A DNA stretch of 64,000 nucleotides. It comes from Alicyclobacillus sp. (GTDB lineage: Bacteria; Bacillota; Bacilli; Alicyclobacillales; Alicyclobacillaceae). The stretch lies in assembly GCA_023511295.1 (NCBI GenBank), contig JAIMBT010000012.1, forward strand, positions 1 to 64,000, given 5' to 3'. Below the pieces are notes generated by a model. That model did no database searches. It was not told the origin of the DNA and worked only from the letters and a program-made list of their open reading frames with translations. The first letter of the stretch is position 1, and the number at the start of each line of letters is the position of its first letter. Positions 29,113 through 38,765 of this stretch are shown one piece after another. Both the position numbers and the translations under genes were made by a program.

Positions 29113-29225
29113 ATTGTGGGTTCGTTGATCGGTGGATGCAGCCTCCCATACAGCATAGAAGAAGCTCGAGGATGCCGGGAGGACGTTTGGCCAACAAGGG
29201 CAATTCCGTACGGAGGGTGATTGGG

Positions 29226-30044
29226 ATGGCGTTGGACTGGCAGAGTGTGAAGGAGTACCAGGACATCATTTACGAAAAGGCGGAAGGCATCGCACGGGTC
29301 GTCATCAACCGTCCGGAAGTGCACAACGCGTTCCGGCCGGAGACGGTCGCGGAGATGATTGACGCGTTCAACTTAATCCGCGATGATCCCGAGGTCGGCG
29401 TGGTCCTGCTCACGGGGAAGGGCGACAAAGCGTTCTGCTCTGGCGGAGACCAGCGCGTGCGCGGTCATGGAGGTTACGTCGGCGCGGACCAAGTTCCGCG
29501 TTTGAACGTACTGGATTTGCAGCGGCAGATTCGCGCCTTGCCGAAACCGGTGATTGCCGTCGTAGCCGGGTACGCTATCGGCGGTGGGCACGTCCTGCAT
29601 TTGGTCTGCGACCTGACGATTGCAGCAGACAACGCGCGCTTCGGCCAAGCGGGTCCCCGCGTCGGCAGCTTTGACGCCGGTTACGGTGCGACGTTGCTCG
29701 GCCGCACCGTCGGTCACAAGAAGGCGAAGGAAATCTGGTACCTGTGTCGGCAGTACACGGCCCAGGAAGCGCTCGACATGGGGCTGGTCAACACGGTCGT
29801 TCCGCTCGAACGGCTGGAGGAGGAGTCCATCCAGTGGGCGCGAGAGATCTTGGAGAAGAGCCCGATTGCGCTCCGCTTCCTGAAGATGGCCTTCAATGCA
29901 GATACGGACGGATTGGCTGGGTTGCAGCAACTGGCGGGCGACGCCACGATGCTCTACTACATGACCGATGAGGCGCGCGAAGGCAAGAATGCGTTCCTCG
30001 AAAAGCGCAAGCCCGATTTCAGCAAGTTCCCGCGCCTGCCCTAA
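29226..30044 (+). CDS. menB: 1,4-dihydroxy-2-naphthoyl-CoA synthase
   Basis: A 272-residue crotonase-fold enzyme that closes the second ring: O-succinylbenzoyl-CoA to dihydroxynaphthoyl-CoA. Diagnostic are [17 protein letters not shown] (from residue 70), [20 protein letters not shown] (oxyanion hole) and [15 protein letters not shown] with the MenB-specific GSFDAGYG (147-154). The C-terminus ends [11 protein letters not shown] as in MenB proteins. ATG 29226 follows GGAGGGTGA. It is the first gene of the operon, 135 bases before menE. Confidence 0.97.
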   Translation: MALDWQSVKEYQDIIYEKAEGIARVVINRPEVHNAFRPETVAEMIDAFNLIRDDPEVGVVLLTGKGDKAFCSGGDQRVRGHGGYVGADQVPRLNVLDLQRQIRALPKPVIAVVAGYAIGGGHVLHLVCDLTIAADNARFGQAGPRVGSFDAGYGATLLGRTVGHKKAKEIWYLCRQYTAQEALDMGLVNTVVPLERLEEESIQWAREILEKSPIALRFLKMAFNADTDGLAGLQQLAGDATMLYYMTDEAREGKNAFLEKRKPDFSKFPRLP

Positions 30045-30179
30045 GCTGCTCGAGCCACCTGTCGGACCGGCCGCCGAGCGATACCTCGGCGGCCAAACGC
30101 CGTTCCAGGCGGTTAACGGTTAGGCCGCACGCCCCGTGAGCAGGTTCGTCACCCGGTCTGGGTGAGAGGAGGATGGGAG

Positions 30180-31772
30180 ATGGCAACCTACATCGATGAG
30201 ACGATGCAATTGGACCAGAGCGACAGCCACATCCGTCCCGTGCCAGACTGGCTGGCGCATCACGCGGCCGCCCGCCCAAACCGGATGGCCGTCGAGCACG
30301 CAGACGGGAAGCTGACCTATGCAGCGCTTTGGACATTGGCGAACCAAGTCCGAAGGGGCCTGATGGAGCGAGACATTCGGCCGGGAGACCGCGTCGGACT
30401 GGCTGTGCGTCACGGCCTGACGTACGCGGTCGCGTTGCACGGCGTGATGCAGGCGGGTGCTATCGTGGTGCCGCTCAACCTGCGCTTGACGCCGCCCGAA
30501 ATCAGTTGGCAACTGGGCGACGCGGGCGTGGCGCTCGTGTTGACGGACGCAGCGCACCATGGATGGATGCAGGCTGCTGCTGCGGAGGGAGACCGCTCGG
30601 TCGCAACCTGGGACCTCGAACGGACGCTGCGGGACGACGGCGGCTTCGGCGAACCAAGGGACACGAGCGCCTGCACGGTGGACGTGGCGGCGGGGGACCG
30701 CATGTTGGACCTCTCTGCTATCCACGCGCTGGTGTACACGTCCGGGACCACCGGTTTACCGAAAGGTGTGCAGTTGACGTACCACAACCATCTGTCCCAG
30801 GCCCTGGCCTCAGCGGTCCAGGTGGGATTGGATTTGTCCGACCGTTGGCTTGCGCCGATGCCCCTTTACCACGTCGGAGGCTTGAATGTGCTCATGCGCA
30901 GCCTCATCTACGGGACAACCGCCGTCCTGCACGACCGGTTTGATCCCGCCGCTGTCAACCGCGCCTTGGCGGAAGACGCCATCACCCTGGTGTCGGTTGT
31001 TCCAACGATGCTGCAGCGCATGTTGGCGGACCCGGGACGGAGGCCGTATCACCGGGCCTTGCGGTGTGTGCTGTTGGGTGGCAGCGCCGCACCAGAAGGC
31101 CTGCTCAGGCGGTGCCAGACGGAGGGTATTCCGGTCGCTCAAAGTTACGGGATGACGGAGACGGACTCTCAAGTTGCAACGTTGCACCCCGCGGATGGCC
31201 TGCGAAAACTCGGGTCTTCCGGGCGACCGCTGTTCCCGAGTCGGATTCGAATTGACGTCGACGGGCGGCCCGGAAAACCGGGCGAAGTCGGCGAAATTCT
31301 CGTCCAAGGTCCGACCGTCACGACCGGCTATTGGGGACGGCCGGATTCGACCGCGTCCGCACTCCGCGGGGGCTGGTTGCACACCGGAGACGTTGGCTGG
31401 TTGGACGAGGAAGGCTACCTGTACGTCCTCGACCGCCGCAGTGACCTGATTGTCTCCGGCGGAGAAAACGTCTACCCGGCCGAAGTCGAACGCGTGCTCC
31501 GGAATCACCCCGCTGTCGCGGAGGCGGCGGTGGTGGGGAAACGGGACCCGGAGTGGGGCCAGGTTCCCGTCGCGTTTGTCGTGCCCGCTGCACCGCAGGC
31601 GGGGCAGGGGTCAGACGCAGTGGCCGCGGAGGTTCTCCGGTACTGTGAGGCGCAACTGGCGCGCTACAAAGTGCCAAAGGAAGTATTTTGGCGGACCGAC
31701 CTGCCGAGAAACGCCTCCGGGAAGCTGCTGCGTCGGCAACTCGTGGAATGGCTGGAGCAGAACGAACGATGA
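30180..31772 (+). CDS. menE: O-succinylbenzoate-CoA ligase
   Basis: A 530-residue ANL-superfamily adenylating enzyme that activates o-succinylbenzoate for MenB. Motifs: YTSGTTGLPKGVQLTYHNHL (P-loop), PMPLYHVGGLNVLMRSLIYG, SYGMTETDSQVATLHP, GWLHTGDVGWLDEEGYLYVL, DRRSDLIVSGGENVYPAEVE, and LPRNASGKLLRRQL (catalytic Lys). GGAGG precedes ATG 30180. The stop overlaps the menF start in an ATGA arrangement, so translation is coupled. Confidence 0.95.
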   Translation: MATYIDETMQLDQSDSHIRPVPDWLAHHAAARPNRMAVEHADGKLTYAALWTLANQVRRGLMERDIRPGDRVGLAVRHGLTYAVALHGVMQAGAIVVPLNLRLTPPEISWQLGDAGVALVLTDAAHHGWMQAAAAEGDRSVATWDLERTLRDDGGFGEPRDTSACTVDVAAGDRMLDLSAIHALVYTSGTTGLPKGVQLTYHNHLSQALASAVQVGLDLSDRWLAPMPLYHVGGLNVLMRSLIYGTTAVLHDRFDPAAVNRALAEDAITLVSVVPTMLQRMLADPGRRPYHRALRCVLLGGSAAPEGLLRRCQTEGIPVAQSYGMTETDSQVATLHPADGLRKLGSSGRPLFPSRIRIDVDGRPGKPGEVGEILVQGPTVTTGYWGRPDSTASALRGGWLHTGDVGWLDEEGYLYVLDRRSDLIVSGGENVYPAEVERVLRNHPAVAEAAVVGKRDPEWGQVPVAFVVPAAPQAGQGSDAVAAEVLRYCEAQLARYKVPKEVFWRTDLPRNASGKLLRRQLVEWLEQNER

Positions 31773-33313
31773 ACGGGCCAGCAACATCGATGGACTGGTC
31801 TGCGTTGCAAGCGCGGCTGGCCGACGCCGTCGCGTCCGTGGTGGCGGAAGCCGCGGATGCGAGCCGCACGATTCGGGCAGGGAACGCCCCTGGCCAGGAT
31901 GGGGCGTCGTCCCTGGTGATCCCGGTTGATCTCCAGGTATCCCAAGAGACAGGCGATGGATCGTTTGCACCCTTAGCGGTGGTTCAGCGGACTCGCGCGT
32001 CGCGCTGGATGCTGTGGCGGCCTCCCGGTGCGCCGCTGACACTGGCGTGCGGCGAGGTCGCGCGGGCGGAGGGATACGGTGTCGGCGCGTGGTCGGCGTG
32101 TGTGGCCCACTGGCAACGGGAGCAGCAACGGATGCGTGCAGTGCCGACCGCGAACCGCCTGGGCCGTGACGCCCGCGTCCGCTGGTACGGTGGACGGGCG
32201 TTTGCGGCGGAACGTCGAGACGCGCCGTGGCATCACTGGCCGGGGGCATGGTTCTTCGTGCCGACGTTCGAGTGGCGCTGGTCTGAGGACGTCTGTACCC
32301 TGCGGGTCAATGTGGAATTCACACCGGGAGACCACCCCGAGCAGGTGGTTCACGCGGCCGTGGAACGATTCGCGCAGGATTTTCCCGACCATCCTGCAGG
32401 GTTTCCCCACCGTACATCGGATTCGGGGGGGAGGGGTGAACCCACGCCAGTGCCGCACGCCGCATCGCAAGCCGAGTTTGAAGCGATGGTGCGCGCGACG
32501 ACTGTGGACATCGCGGAAGGCCGATATGACAAGTTGGTGCTGGGGCGCGTCGAGGCCGTGCAATCGGCGGGCGGAACGGATGTCGCCTCCATCCTGGCGC
32601 GCCTGGCACAGGCCGACCCGGCGGCGTACCTGTACGCCCTGTCGAGGGACGGGGAGACCTTCCTCGGAGCCAGCCCGGAGCGGCTGGTGCGCGTGACCGG
32701 CGGTGTCGCCTCGGTGGACTGTCTGGCGGGGACGGCGCCGCGCGGGCGGAACCGGGAGGACGACCGGCGACTCGAAGAGGCGCTGTTGGCGAGCCGCAAG
32801 AACCGGTCCGAGCATCAGGTCGTGCTGCACTTCCTGCGCGAGACGTTGGCCGGGATTGCGGACGAGATCGACGCGGCAGACACGCCGCAGATTCGAAAGC
32901 TCGCCCATGTCCAGCACTTGCACACGCCTGTCCGGGCTTTTCTGAAATCGGGCGTGACGGCGCTCGACGTCGCCGCCCGCCTGCACCCCACGCCCGCCGT
33001 CGCGGGCCGTCCGCGTGGCGCCGTCCTCCCCGTCATCCGTGCCCGCGAGCAGATGGACCGTGGCTGGTACGCCGGCTGGGTTGGCTGCTGCTCTGATACG
33101 GGCGACGGCGACTTCACCGTCGCATTGCGGTGTGCCTTGCTGGCAGAGGACACGGCGTGGCTGTACGCAGGCGCAGGCATCATGGCGGATTCCGTCCCGG
33201 CGGACGAATGGCAGGAAACGGCGGCGAAAATGCAGGCCATGCGCGAGGCTGTTCTGGCGGACGCCCAGTCCCTGCAGGTCGCTGGCCGTCCGACGAGGGG
33301 GGTGGACGTGTGA
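31769..33313 (+). CDS. menF: Isochorismate synthase
   Basis: 514 residues, chorismate-binding family. The N-terminal part is variable, and the C-terminal catalytic domain has EAMVRATTVDIAEGRYDKLV, YALSRDGETFLGASPERLVR, CLAGTAPRGRNREDDRRLEE, LLASRKNRSEHQVVLHFLRE and LHPTPAVAGRPRGAVLPVIR. It converts chorismate to isochorismate, the entry step of menaquinone synthesis. ATG 31769 shares the ATGA with the menE stop. The enzyme could in principle serve siderophores (EntC/DhbC), but the operon settles its role. Confidence 0.95.
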   Translation: MNGPATSMDWSALQARLADAVASVVAEAADASRTIRAGNAPGQDGASSLVIPVDLQVSQETGDGSFAPLAVVQRTRASRWMLWRPPGAPLTLACGEVARAEGYGVGAWSACVAHWQREQQRMRAVPTANRLGRDARVRWYGGRAFAAERRDAPWHHWPGAWFFVPTFEWRWSEDVCTLRVNVEFTPGDHPEQVVHAAVERFAQDFPDHPAGFPHRTSDSGGRGEPTPVPHAASQAEFEAMVRATTVDIAEGRYDKLVLGRVEAVQSAGGTDVASILARLAQADPAAYLYALSRDGETFLGASPERLVRVTGGVASVDCLAGTAPRGRNREDDRRLEEALLASRKNRSEHQVVLHFLRETLAGIADEIDAADTPQIRKLAHVQHLHTPVRAFLKSGVTALDVAARLHPTPAVAGRPRGAVLPVIRAREQMDRGWYAGWVGCCSDTGDGDFTVALRCALLAEDTAWLYAGAGIMADSVPADEWQETAAKMQAMREAVLADAQSLQVAGRPTRGVDV

Positions 33314-35091
33314 CCGGGTCAAGCCAACTGGCGTCGGTACACGCGTTTGTCGACGAACTATGGCGCGCGGGCGTGCGCCACGTCTGTATCTCGCCGGGGT
33401 CGCGGTCGACGCCGCTCACGGTGTCGTTCGCAGAGCACGGCGGCTATCAGCTTCACATCCTGTTGGACGAGCGATCCGGTGGCTACTTCGCCCTCGGCCT
33501 CAGCCGCCGACTCCAGGAGCCGGTGGCCTTGGTGTGCACCTCGGGGACGGCGGCGGGGAACTATCACCCGGCGGTGATGGAGGCGTCGCGCAGCCATGTG
33601 CCGCTGGTGGTGCTGACAGCGGATCGGCCGCCGGAGTTGCAGGAGGTCGGCGCGAACCAGACGATTCGACAGAGCGGGATGTTCGGCGTGCACGTTCGGT
33701 TCTCGCTCGACATGCCGGTGCCAAGCCCGGATGCAGCGTTGGTCGCTCACGCGGCCGCAACCGCCTGGCGGGTTGTCGCGGCCGCGACGTTTGCCGCCGG
33801 AGGGCCGGTGCACGTGAACTGGCCGTTCCGCGAACCTCTGTTGCCGGCGCCGAGCGTGCATCGGTCCCACCGCGTTGCAGGGGGGCTGCGGTCGCTGGCC
33901 GTGCCACAGTTGGAGCCACCGGCCGAGGTGTTGGAGCGGATGGCCGAAGACCTGAGGACGGCCCACTGCCCGCTCTTGGTGTGTGGACCGCAGGTGAAGG
34001 AGACGGTGGCGCGGGTGGTGGTCGAACTCTCCGCACGCCTGCACGTACCGCTGTTGGCAGATCCCCTGTCGCAGATCCGCACGCTGGATCTGCGCACCGA
34101 CGAAGCGGACCACGTGGTGGACGCCTATGACTGGGTCGCCGACGCCGACCTGGCAGCGGTGGCCCCGGCGGACTGCGTCATCCGGTTCGGTGACACCGTC
34201 ACCTCGAAAGGACTCGGGCAGTACCTGCAGGCGCTGCCTGAGAGCGTCCAGTGGGTGGTGACGCCGGACCCGCAATGGCCTGACCCAGGGCGGTCAGGGA
34301 CCGATGTGTGTGTGGCGGACCCGGAGGCCGTCTCGCGCGCGTTGATGGACCGCCTCTCTGCCTCCCCTCCGGTGGGCGGCCCCGAGTGGTCCGCGTGGTG
34401 GCAGTCAGTGCAGGCCTCCGCCGCCGACGCCGCGTGCGAAGCGGAAGGGCAACGGACGCTCTCGTTCGAAGGGGCGCTGTGGCACGCGGTTCTCGGAGCG
34501 ATTCCACACGGCGCCAACCTGTTTGTCGGCAACAGCATGCCAGTTCGCGATTTGGACGGCTTTCTTCGATCCGGTCGTCACCCGGGGTTGCGAGTCTACG
34601 CGAACCGGGGGGTAAGCGGGATTGACGGAATCGTCTCCTGTGCCGCGGGAACCGCTGCAGCGGATGGCGCGCCGACGGTACTCGTGCTGGGGGACGTGTC
34701 GTTCTTCCACGACACGACCGGCCTCCTCGCCGCGGCGGGTACGGCTGCACCGCTGGTCGTGGTGGTCAGTCACAACGGCGGCGGCGGCATCTTTCGCGGC
34801 TTGTCGCAGGCGGACCGGGCGGAGACGTTCCACTTGTTCGAAACGCCGCACGACCTTGACTTTCGTCACACCGCCGAATGGGTCGGCGCGTCGTTCGCAG
34901 AACCGGCGACACTCGACGCGTTGGCCGAAGCCGTCGAGGACGGTCTCGGCCAGGCCGGTCTGACGGTGATTCAGGTGCGGACCTCGAGTCAGCTCAGCAC
35001 CGACATCCGGCGCCGGATTCGTCGGGCAGCCAAGGCGGCCTTGCCGCCCCGCCGAACCGATGCGGATGCGGCGGAGGGCGGTGCGCGGTGA
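33310..35091 (+). CDS. menD: SEPHCHC synthase
   Basis: A 593-residue thiamine-diphosphate enzyme joining 2-oxoglutarate and isochorismate. Seen are CISPGSRSTPLTVSFAEHGG near residue 26, LDERSGGYFALGLSRRLQEP (with the conserved Glu), VVLTADRPPELQEVGANQTI, and the ThDP site VLVLGDVSFFHDTTGLLAAA with the GDxS...N-like motif. The start is GTG 33310, which overlaps the menF stop (GTGA). It is the usual length for MenD. Confidence 0.95.
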   Translation: MTGSSQLASVHAFVDELWRAGVRHVCISPGSRSTPLTVSFAEHGGYQLHILLDERSGGYFALGLSRRLQEPVALVCTSGTAAGNYHPAVMEASRSHVPLVVLTADRPPELQEVGANQTIRQSGMFGVHVRFSLDMPVPSPDAALVAHAAATAWRVVAAATFAAGGPVHVNWPFREPLLPAPSVHRSHRVAGGLRSLAVPQLEPPAEVLERMAEDLRTAHCPLLVCGPQVKETVARVVVELSARLHVPLLADPLSQIRTLDLRTDEADHVVDAYDWVADADLAAVAPADCVIRFGDTVTSKGLGQYLQALPESVQWVVTPDPQWPDPGRSGTDVCVADPEAVSRALMDRLSASPPVGGPEWSAWWQSVQASAADAACEAEGQRTLSFEGALWHAVLGAIPHGANLFVGNSMPVRDLDGFLRSGRHPGLRVYANRGVSGIDGIVSCAAGTAAADGAPTVLVLGDVSFFHDTTGLLAAAGTAAPLVVVVSHNGGGGIFRGLSQADRAETFHLFETPHDLDFRHTAEWVGASFAEPATLDALAEAVEDGLGQAGLTVIQVRTSSQLSTDIRRRIRRAAKAALPPRRTDADAAEGGAR

Positions 35092-35894
35092 GCGGGCGGA
35101 TTCAGTGGGGCGTGCATACGGAGGGCGCGGGCCCCGAGGCGGTCCTGTTACTCCATGGCTTCACCGGGAGCCATCAAGATTGGGACGAGGTCACAGCGGC
35201 GCTCGCACTCGAATATACAGTCGTCCGGCCCGACCTCCCCGGGCACGGCGAGACGAAGGCCGAACCAGGGGCCGCCGCGATGCCGGAAGTCGCTCGCGGT
35301 CTCGTCGGCATCATGGAAAACCTCGGGTTTCCTCGATTCCACCTCGCTGGCTACTCGATGGGAGGCCGTACGGCGCTGGCACTCGCCTGCACGTACCCGG
35401 AGCGCGTGCACCGGCTGGTGCTGGAGAGCGCGTCGCCTGGCCTGCGCACTGCCGAGGAGCGGGCGGCGCGCCGACAGTCTGACGCGGACCTGGCGGACCG
35501 CATTGTTCGGAACGGGATCTACACCTTTGTCGCCGAGTGGGAGCGGATTCCCTTGTTCGCGTCGCAGCAGCGCCTATCTGGAGAGGTCTTGCAGCGGCAG
35601 CGCGCCGTGCGGCTCCGGCAGGCTCCGGCTGGGTTGGCGCAAAGCCTGCGTGAGATGGGGACCGGCAACCAGCCGTCCTACTGGTCGCAACTCGGACGGG
35701 TGCAGGTGCCAACCTTGCTCGTGACCGGGGCACTCGACGACAAGTTCTGCGGTATCGCCGACGCGATGGAGCGAAGCCTGCCGAGTGCGCGGCACGTGGT
35801 TGTGCCGGAAGCGGGGCACAACGTCCACCTGGAGCAGCCCCGGGTGTACATCCGGATGTTGGTGGATCACCTGAAGGGGCGCGCTCACAGCTGA
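35088..35894 (+). CDS. menH: SHCHC synthase (alpha/beta hydrolase)
   Basis: A 268-residue alpha/beta-hydrolase. LLLHGFTGSHQDWDEVTAAL forms the oxyanion region, FHLAGYSMGGRTALALACTY holds the nucleophile Ser, VTGALDDKFCGIADAM the Asp, and VVPEAGHNVHLEQPRVYIRM the His. MenH eliminates pyruvate from SEPHCHC. GTG 35088 overlaps the menD stop. It is the last gene of the operon and converges on a YgjP-like gene with a 10-base overlap. menC, the next pathway step, is not in this window. Confidence 0.92.
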   Translation: MSGRIQWGVHTEGAGPEAVLLLHGFTGSHQDWDEVTAALALEYTVVRPDLPGHGETKAEPGAAAMPEVARGLVGIMENLGFPRFHLAGYSMGGRTALALACTYPERVHRLVLESASPGLRTAEERAARRQSDADLADRIVRNGIYTFVAEWERIPLFASQQRLSGEVLQRQRAVRLRQAPAGLAQSLREMGTGNQPSYWSQLGRVQVPTLLVTGALDDKFCGIADAMERSLPSARHVVVPEAGHNVHLEQPRVYIRMLVDHLKGRAHS

Positions 35895-36352
35895 TGCAGC
35901 TCAGCTGCATGGGCTCGCAACCACTGCCGGGCGGGTTGGGGGTCCCCGTACCACTGCTCGACGATGCGCCAAAACGCAGGTGAGTGGTTGAACTCGATAC
36001 GGTGGGCCAGTTCGTGGACCACGACGTAGTCGACGATTCGCGACGGCGCCTGAATCAGCCGCCAGTTCAAATTGATGTTGCCGAGACTGCTGCAACTCCC
36101 CCAGCGCGACTTCTGGTCCTTAATGCGCAGTTGGTTGACGTGGACGCCCATGCGGCGGCTCCAGTAGGCGACGCGTTCGGAGAAATCGCGCTTTGCCGCG
36201 CGGCGAAGCCAGTTCGCCAGCGCCTGTCGACGTATCGCCGCGGACCGGATGCCTGCCGGACCACGCACGTCCAACACCTCACCCTGCCTCCGGACGGTCA
36301 CGCGGTTCGCTTCGGGCTGAATGGAGACCGCGACCCGGAGCGGTTCGCCCAA
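35885..36352 (-). CDS. YgjP-like zinc metallopeptidase (M48/SprT-type)
   Basis: About 155 residues. The zinc site is VVHELAHRIEFNHSPAFWRI (HExxH plus a downstream His), preceded by IKDQKSRWGSCSSLGNINLN then WRLIQAPSRIVDY, the hallmark of YgjP/DUF45 proteins. The start is uncertain: the frame stays open upstream (residues VYQNGRGEFQIESIRLL) without ATG, and TTG 36352 is the best visible codon. The family is usually about 230 residues, so the N-terminus is short. It is divergent from the antiporter gene. The physiological substrate is unknown. Confidence 0.82.
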   Translation of the reverse strand: MGEPLRVAVSIQPEANRVTVRRQGEVLDVRGPAGIRSAAIRRQALANWLRRAAKRDFSERVAYWSRRMGVHVNQLRIKDQKSRWGSCSSLGNINLNWRLIQAPSRIVDYVVVHELAHRIEFNHSPAFWRIVEQWYGDPQPARQWLRAHAAELHQL

Positions 36353-36462
36353 CAGACGGATCGATTCGATTTGGAATTCCCCTCTCCCATTCTGATAGAC
36401 TGTGAATACGAAACCCGGGCTACATGGGGACCTTTCCTGGCCGCTGGATTGGAGCGATGTGG

Positions 36463-37707
36463 ATGTTTCACTTTTCCAGCTGGGATGCGGCAGTCACGGT
36501 CATGATTGTCGTCATCTTCGGCGCCCTCATCGTCGGGAAGCTGACCGAAAAGCCGCGCATCCCGGACGTCGCTGCGTTTCTGTTGTTTGGCTTGCTGGTC
36601 GGGCCAGGAGTCCTGAACCTCATCTCCGAGCCGAGCACGTCGCAGGTCAACCAGTTCATTCTGAACCTCGGGGCCGCTTTGATTGTATTTGACGGCGGGC
36701 GCGGCGTCCAGTTTGCCATTTTGCGCAGGGTGTGGATCAGCATCACCCTGCTGGTGACCATCGGCGTCCTCGTCACGGCCGCAGTGGTGGCGGTGGCCGC
36801 CCACTGGCTGCTCGGGGCGCCGTGGATGCTGTCGCTGTTGCTCGGTTCCGTGGTGGCGTCCACGGACCCCGCCACGTTGATCCCGGTGTTCAAGCGCGTT
36901 CCCATCGTGGCGCGACTGCAGCAGACGGTAGAGTCCGAATCGGCGTTCAACGACGCGACCGGCTCCGTGCTGGTGTTCGCGCTGGTCGCGGCGATACAGC
37001 GCGGGGGCCCGGTCCACGTCGCCGGGCCGGTATGGAGCTTCGTGCAATCCGCGGGCATTGGGTTGTTGATAGGATGCGTCTGCGGCGTCCTCTGCCTGTG
37101 GCTGGTTTCGCTGCGGGGTTGGGGGGTATTCCACGAGTACGGGTCCATTGTCCTCTTCGTGCTCGCCATCGGATCGTTCCAACTTGCCGAGACGCTGCAC
37201 GGCAGCGGCTTGATGGCGGCCTTTGTGGCCGGTGTCGTCTCGGCCAACGGCGCCTCCTTTCGGATGTCGTTCGCGCCCCACACCGAAGAGAACATCCACC
37301 ACTTTGGAGGGGCCATCACGTTGTTGATGCGGATGTTCATCTTCGTGCTACTCGGGACACAGGTCGACTTTCACGCGGTTCACGCGTACCTCTGGCCGGG
37401 CCTTGGGGTGGTCCTCACGCTGATGCTGATTGCCCGGCCCCTCTGTGTCCTCGTGTCGGTCCTGGTGGACCGGCGCGCGCGTTGGGGCTGGCGCGAGGTG
37501 GTGTTCATGTTCTGGGTTCGCGAAACCGGTGTGATTCCGGCGGCGCTCTCCGGCATGTTGGCCGCGGAGCATATTCCGGGCGCAGACATGGTGGCGGCAG
37601 TCACGTTCATGGCCATCCTCATCACGATTTTGGTGCAGGCGAGCACCACCGGTGTCGTGGCGAAGCGGTTGCGGCTGTTGGCCGCGACAGAAGAGGAAGC
37701 GTACTGA
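36463..37707 (+). CDS. CPA1-family Na+(K+)/H+ antiporter
   Basis: 414 residues with about 12 to 13 hydrophobic helices. FGALIVGKLTEKPRIPDVAA and FLLFGLLVGPGVLNLI form the N-terminal antiporter signature. LLGSVVASTDPATLIPVFKR and VESESAFNDATGSVLVFALV contain the Asp residues used for ion exchange, and ETLHGSGLMAAFVAGVVSAN follows. It exports Na+ or K+ in exchange for protons across the cytoplasmic membrane. ATG 36463 is chosen because GGAG ends eight bases upstream; ATG 36457 and 36424 are in-frame alternatives. Confidence 0.88.
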   Translation: MFHFSSWDAAVTVMIVVIFGALIVGKLTEKPRIPDVAAFLLFGLLVGPGVLNLISEPSTSQVNQFILNLGAALIVFDGGRGVQFAILRRVWISITLLVTIGVLVTAAVVAVAAHWLLGAPWMLSLLLGSVVASTDPATLIPVFKRVPIVARLQQTVESESAFNDATGSVLVFALVAAIQRGGPVHVAGPVWSFVQSAGIGLLIGCVCGVLCLWLVSLRGWGVFHEYGSIVLFVLAIGSFQLAETLHGSGLMAAFVAGVVSANGASFRMSFAPHTEENIHHFGGAITLLMRMFIFVLLGTQVDFHAVHAYLWPGLGVVLTLMLIARPLCVLVSVLVDRRARWGWREVVFMFWVRETGVIPAALSGMLAAEHIPGADMVAAVTFMAILITILVQASTTGVVAKRLRLLAATEEEAY

Positions 37708-37748
37708 CCAAGCGGCGCACGGAGAACGGAAACGGGGGAGGCAGAGGG

Positions 37749-38765
37749 ATGTCCGGGCAGGATGGAGTGCGGTTGGCGGCGGAGTGGTCGCCGCGGTTGC
37801 AGGCTGTGGTGGCGCAAGTCGGGCACGTGATGGTGGGGCAGGATGCGGTGGTGCGGCAGGCGCTTGCCGCCTGTTTGGCGGGAGGGCACGTGCTATTTGA
37901 AGATGTACCCGGCACCGGGAAGACGACGCTGGCGGCGACGCTGGCGGCGGCCCTCGGACTGCGCTGCACGCGGGTTCAGGGGACACCGGACCTGCTGCCG
38001 AGCGAGCTGGTGGGAACGATGGTGTTTCGCCCGGATGAAGGCGCCTTCACGTTTCGTCCAGGGCCCATCTTCACGGAGATCCTGTTGATGGACGAGGTGA
38101 ACCGAGCCACGCCGCGAACACAGTCGGCGCTGCTCGAAGCGATGAGCGAAGGGCGAGTTTCGGTCGACGGCGTGACGCATCCCCTGCCACAACCGTTCTT
38201 CGTGATGGCGACGGCGAACCCGGTGGAGTCGCAAGGTGTGTTCCCGCTGCCAGAAGCGCAATTGGACCGCTTCCTCGTGCAGCTGCGTCTCGGTTACGTC
38301 GCGGAGGAGGACGAATTGGAGATGGTTCGCCGGGTCCGCCTGAACAGACCGGTGGCCTTGGAGCGATGCATGAGCGCAGGCGAGGTCGAGGCCGCCAAGC
38401 AGGCCGTGCAGTCGGTCCACGTGGCGGAGGACATCTTGGCGTACATTGTCCGCTTGTGCCGGGCGAGCCGTGCGCACGAAGGGGTTTTGCTCGGCGCCAG
38501 CCCGCGCGCGGTGATTGCGCTGACGGCCTTCTGTCAGGCCCTGGCGCTCCTCGATGGCCGCGGCTTTGTGCTGCCGGACGACGTGAAGGCTGCGTGGAAA
38601 CCCGTCCTGCGACATCGGCTGCAACTACAAACCGGCTGGGATGCGTCTGTGGAGACCGCGTCCGAGGCCTCGGACCGAGTCCTCGACGAGATCTTGGCGG
38701 GTGTTCCGGTACCGACCGAGCTGGCCGCCCCCGCGCCAGCGACATCCACGGGGGCCCACTCATGA
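37749..38765 (+). CDS. MoxR-family AAA+ ATPase
   Basis: 338 residues. VGQDAVVRQALAACLAGGHV, then LFEDVPGTGKTTLAATLAAA (Walker A), EILLMDEVNRATPRTQSALL (Walker B), EAMSEGRVSVDG, FFVMATANPVESQGVFPLPE (sensor 1) and AQLDRFLVQLRLGY are all MoxR hallmarks. The family acts as chaperone-like ATPases, often with DUF58 partners. ATG 37749 has GAGGCAGAGGG upstream. Its stop overlaps the DUF58 start (ATGA), showing a three-gene operon. Confidence 0.93.
   Translation: MSGQDGVRLAAEWSPRLQAVVAQVGHVMVGQDAVVRQALAACLAGGHVLFEDVPGTGKTTLAATLAAALGLRCTRVQGTPDLLPSELVGTMVFRPDEGAFTFRPGPIFTEILLMDEVNRATPRTQSALLEAMSEGRVSVDGVTHPLPQPFFVMATANPVESQGVFPLPEAQLDRFLVQLRLGYVAEEDELEMVRRVRLNRPVALERCMSAGEVEAAKQAVQSVHVAEDILAYIVRLCRASRAHEGVLLGASPRAVIALTAFCQALALLDGRGFVLPDDVKAAWKPVLRHRLQLQTGWDASVETASEASDRVLDEILAGVPVPTELAAPAPATSTGAHS

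Noticed and set aside
31973-33322. 449-residue minus-strand ORF across menF
   Set aside because: It is antisense to a well-conserved gene, is Arg/His-rich as expected for GC-rich antisense frames, and has no ribosome site or domain.
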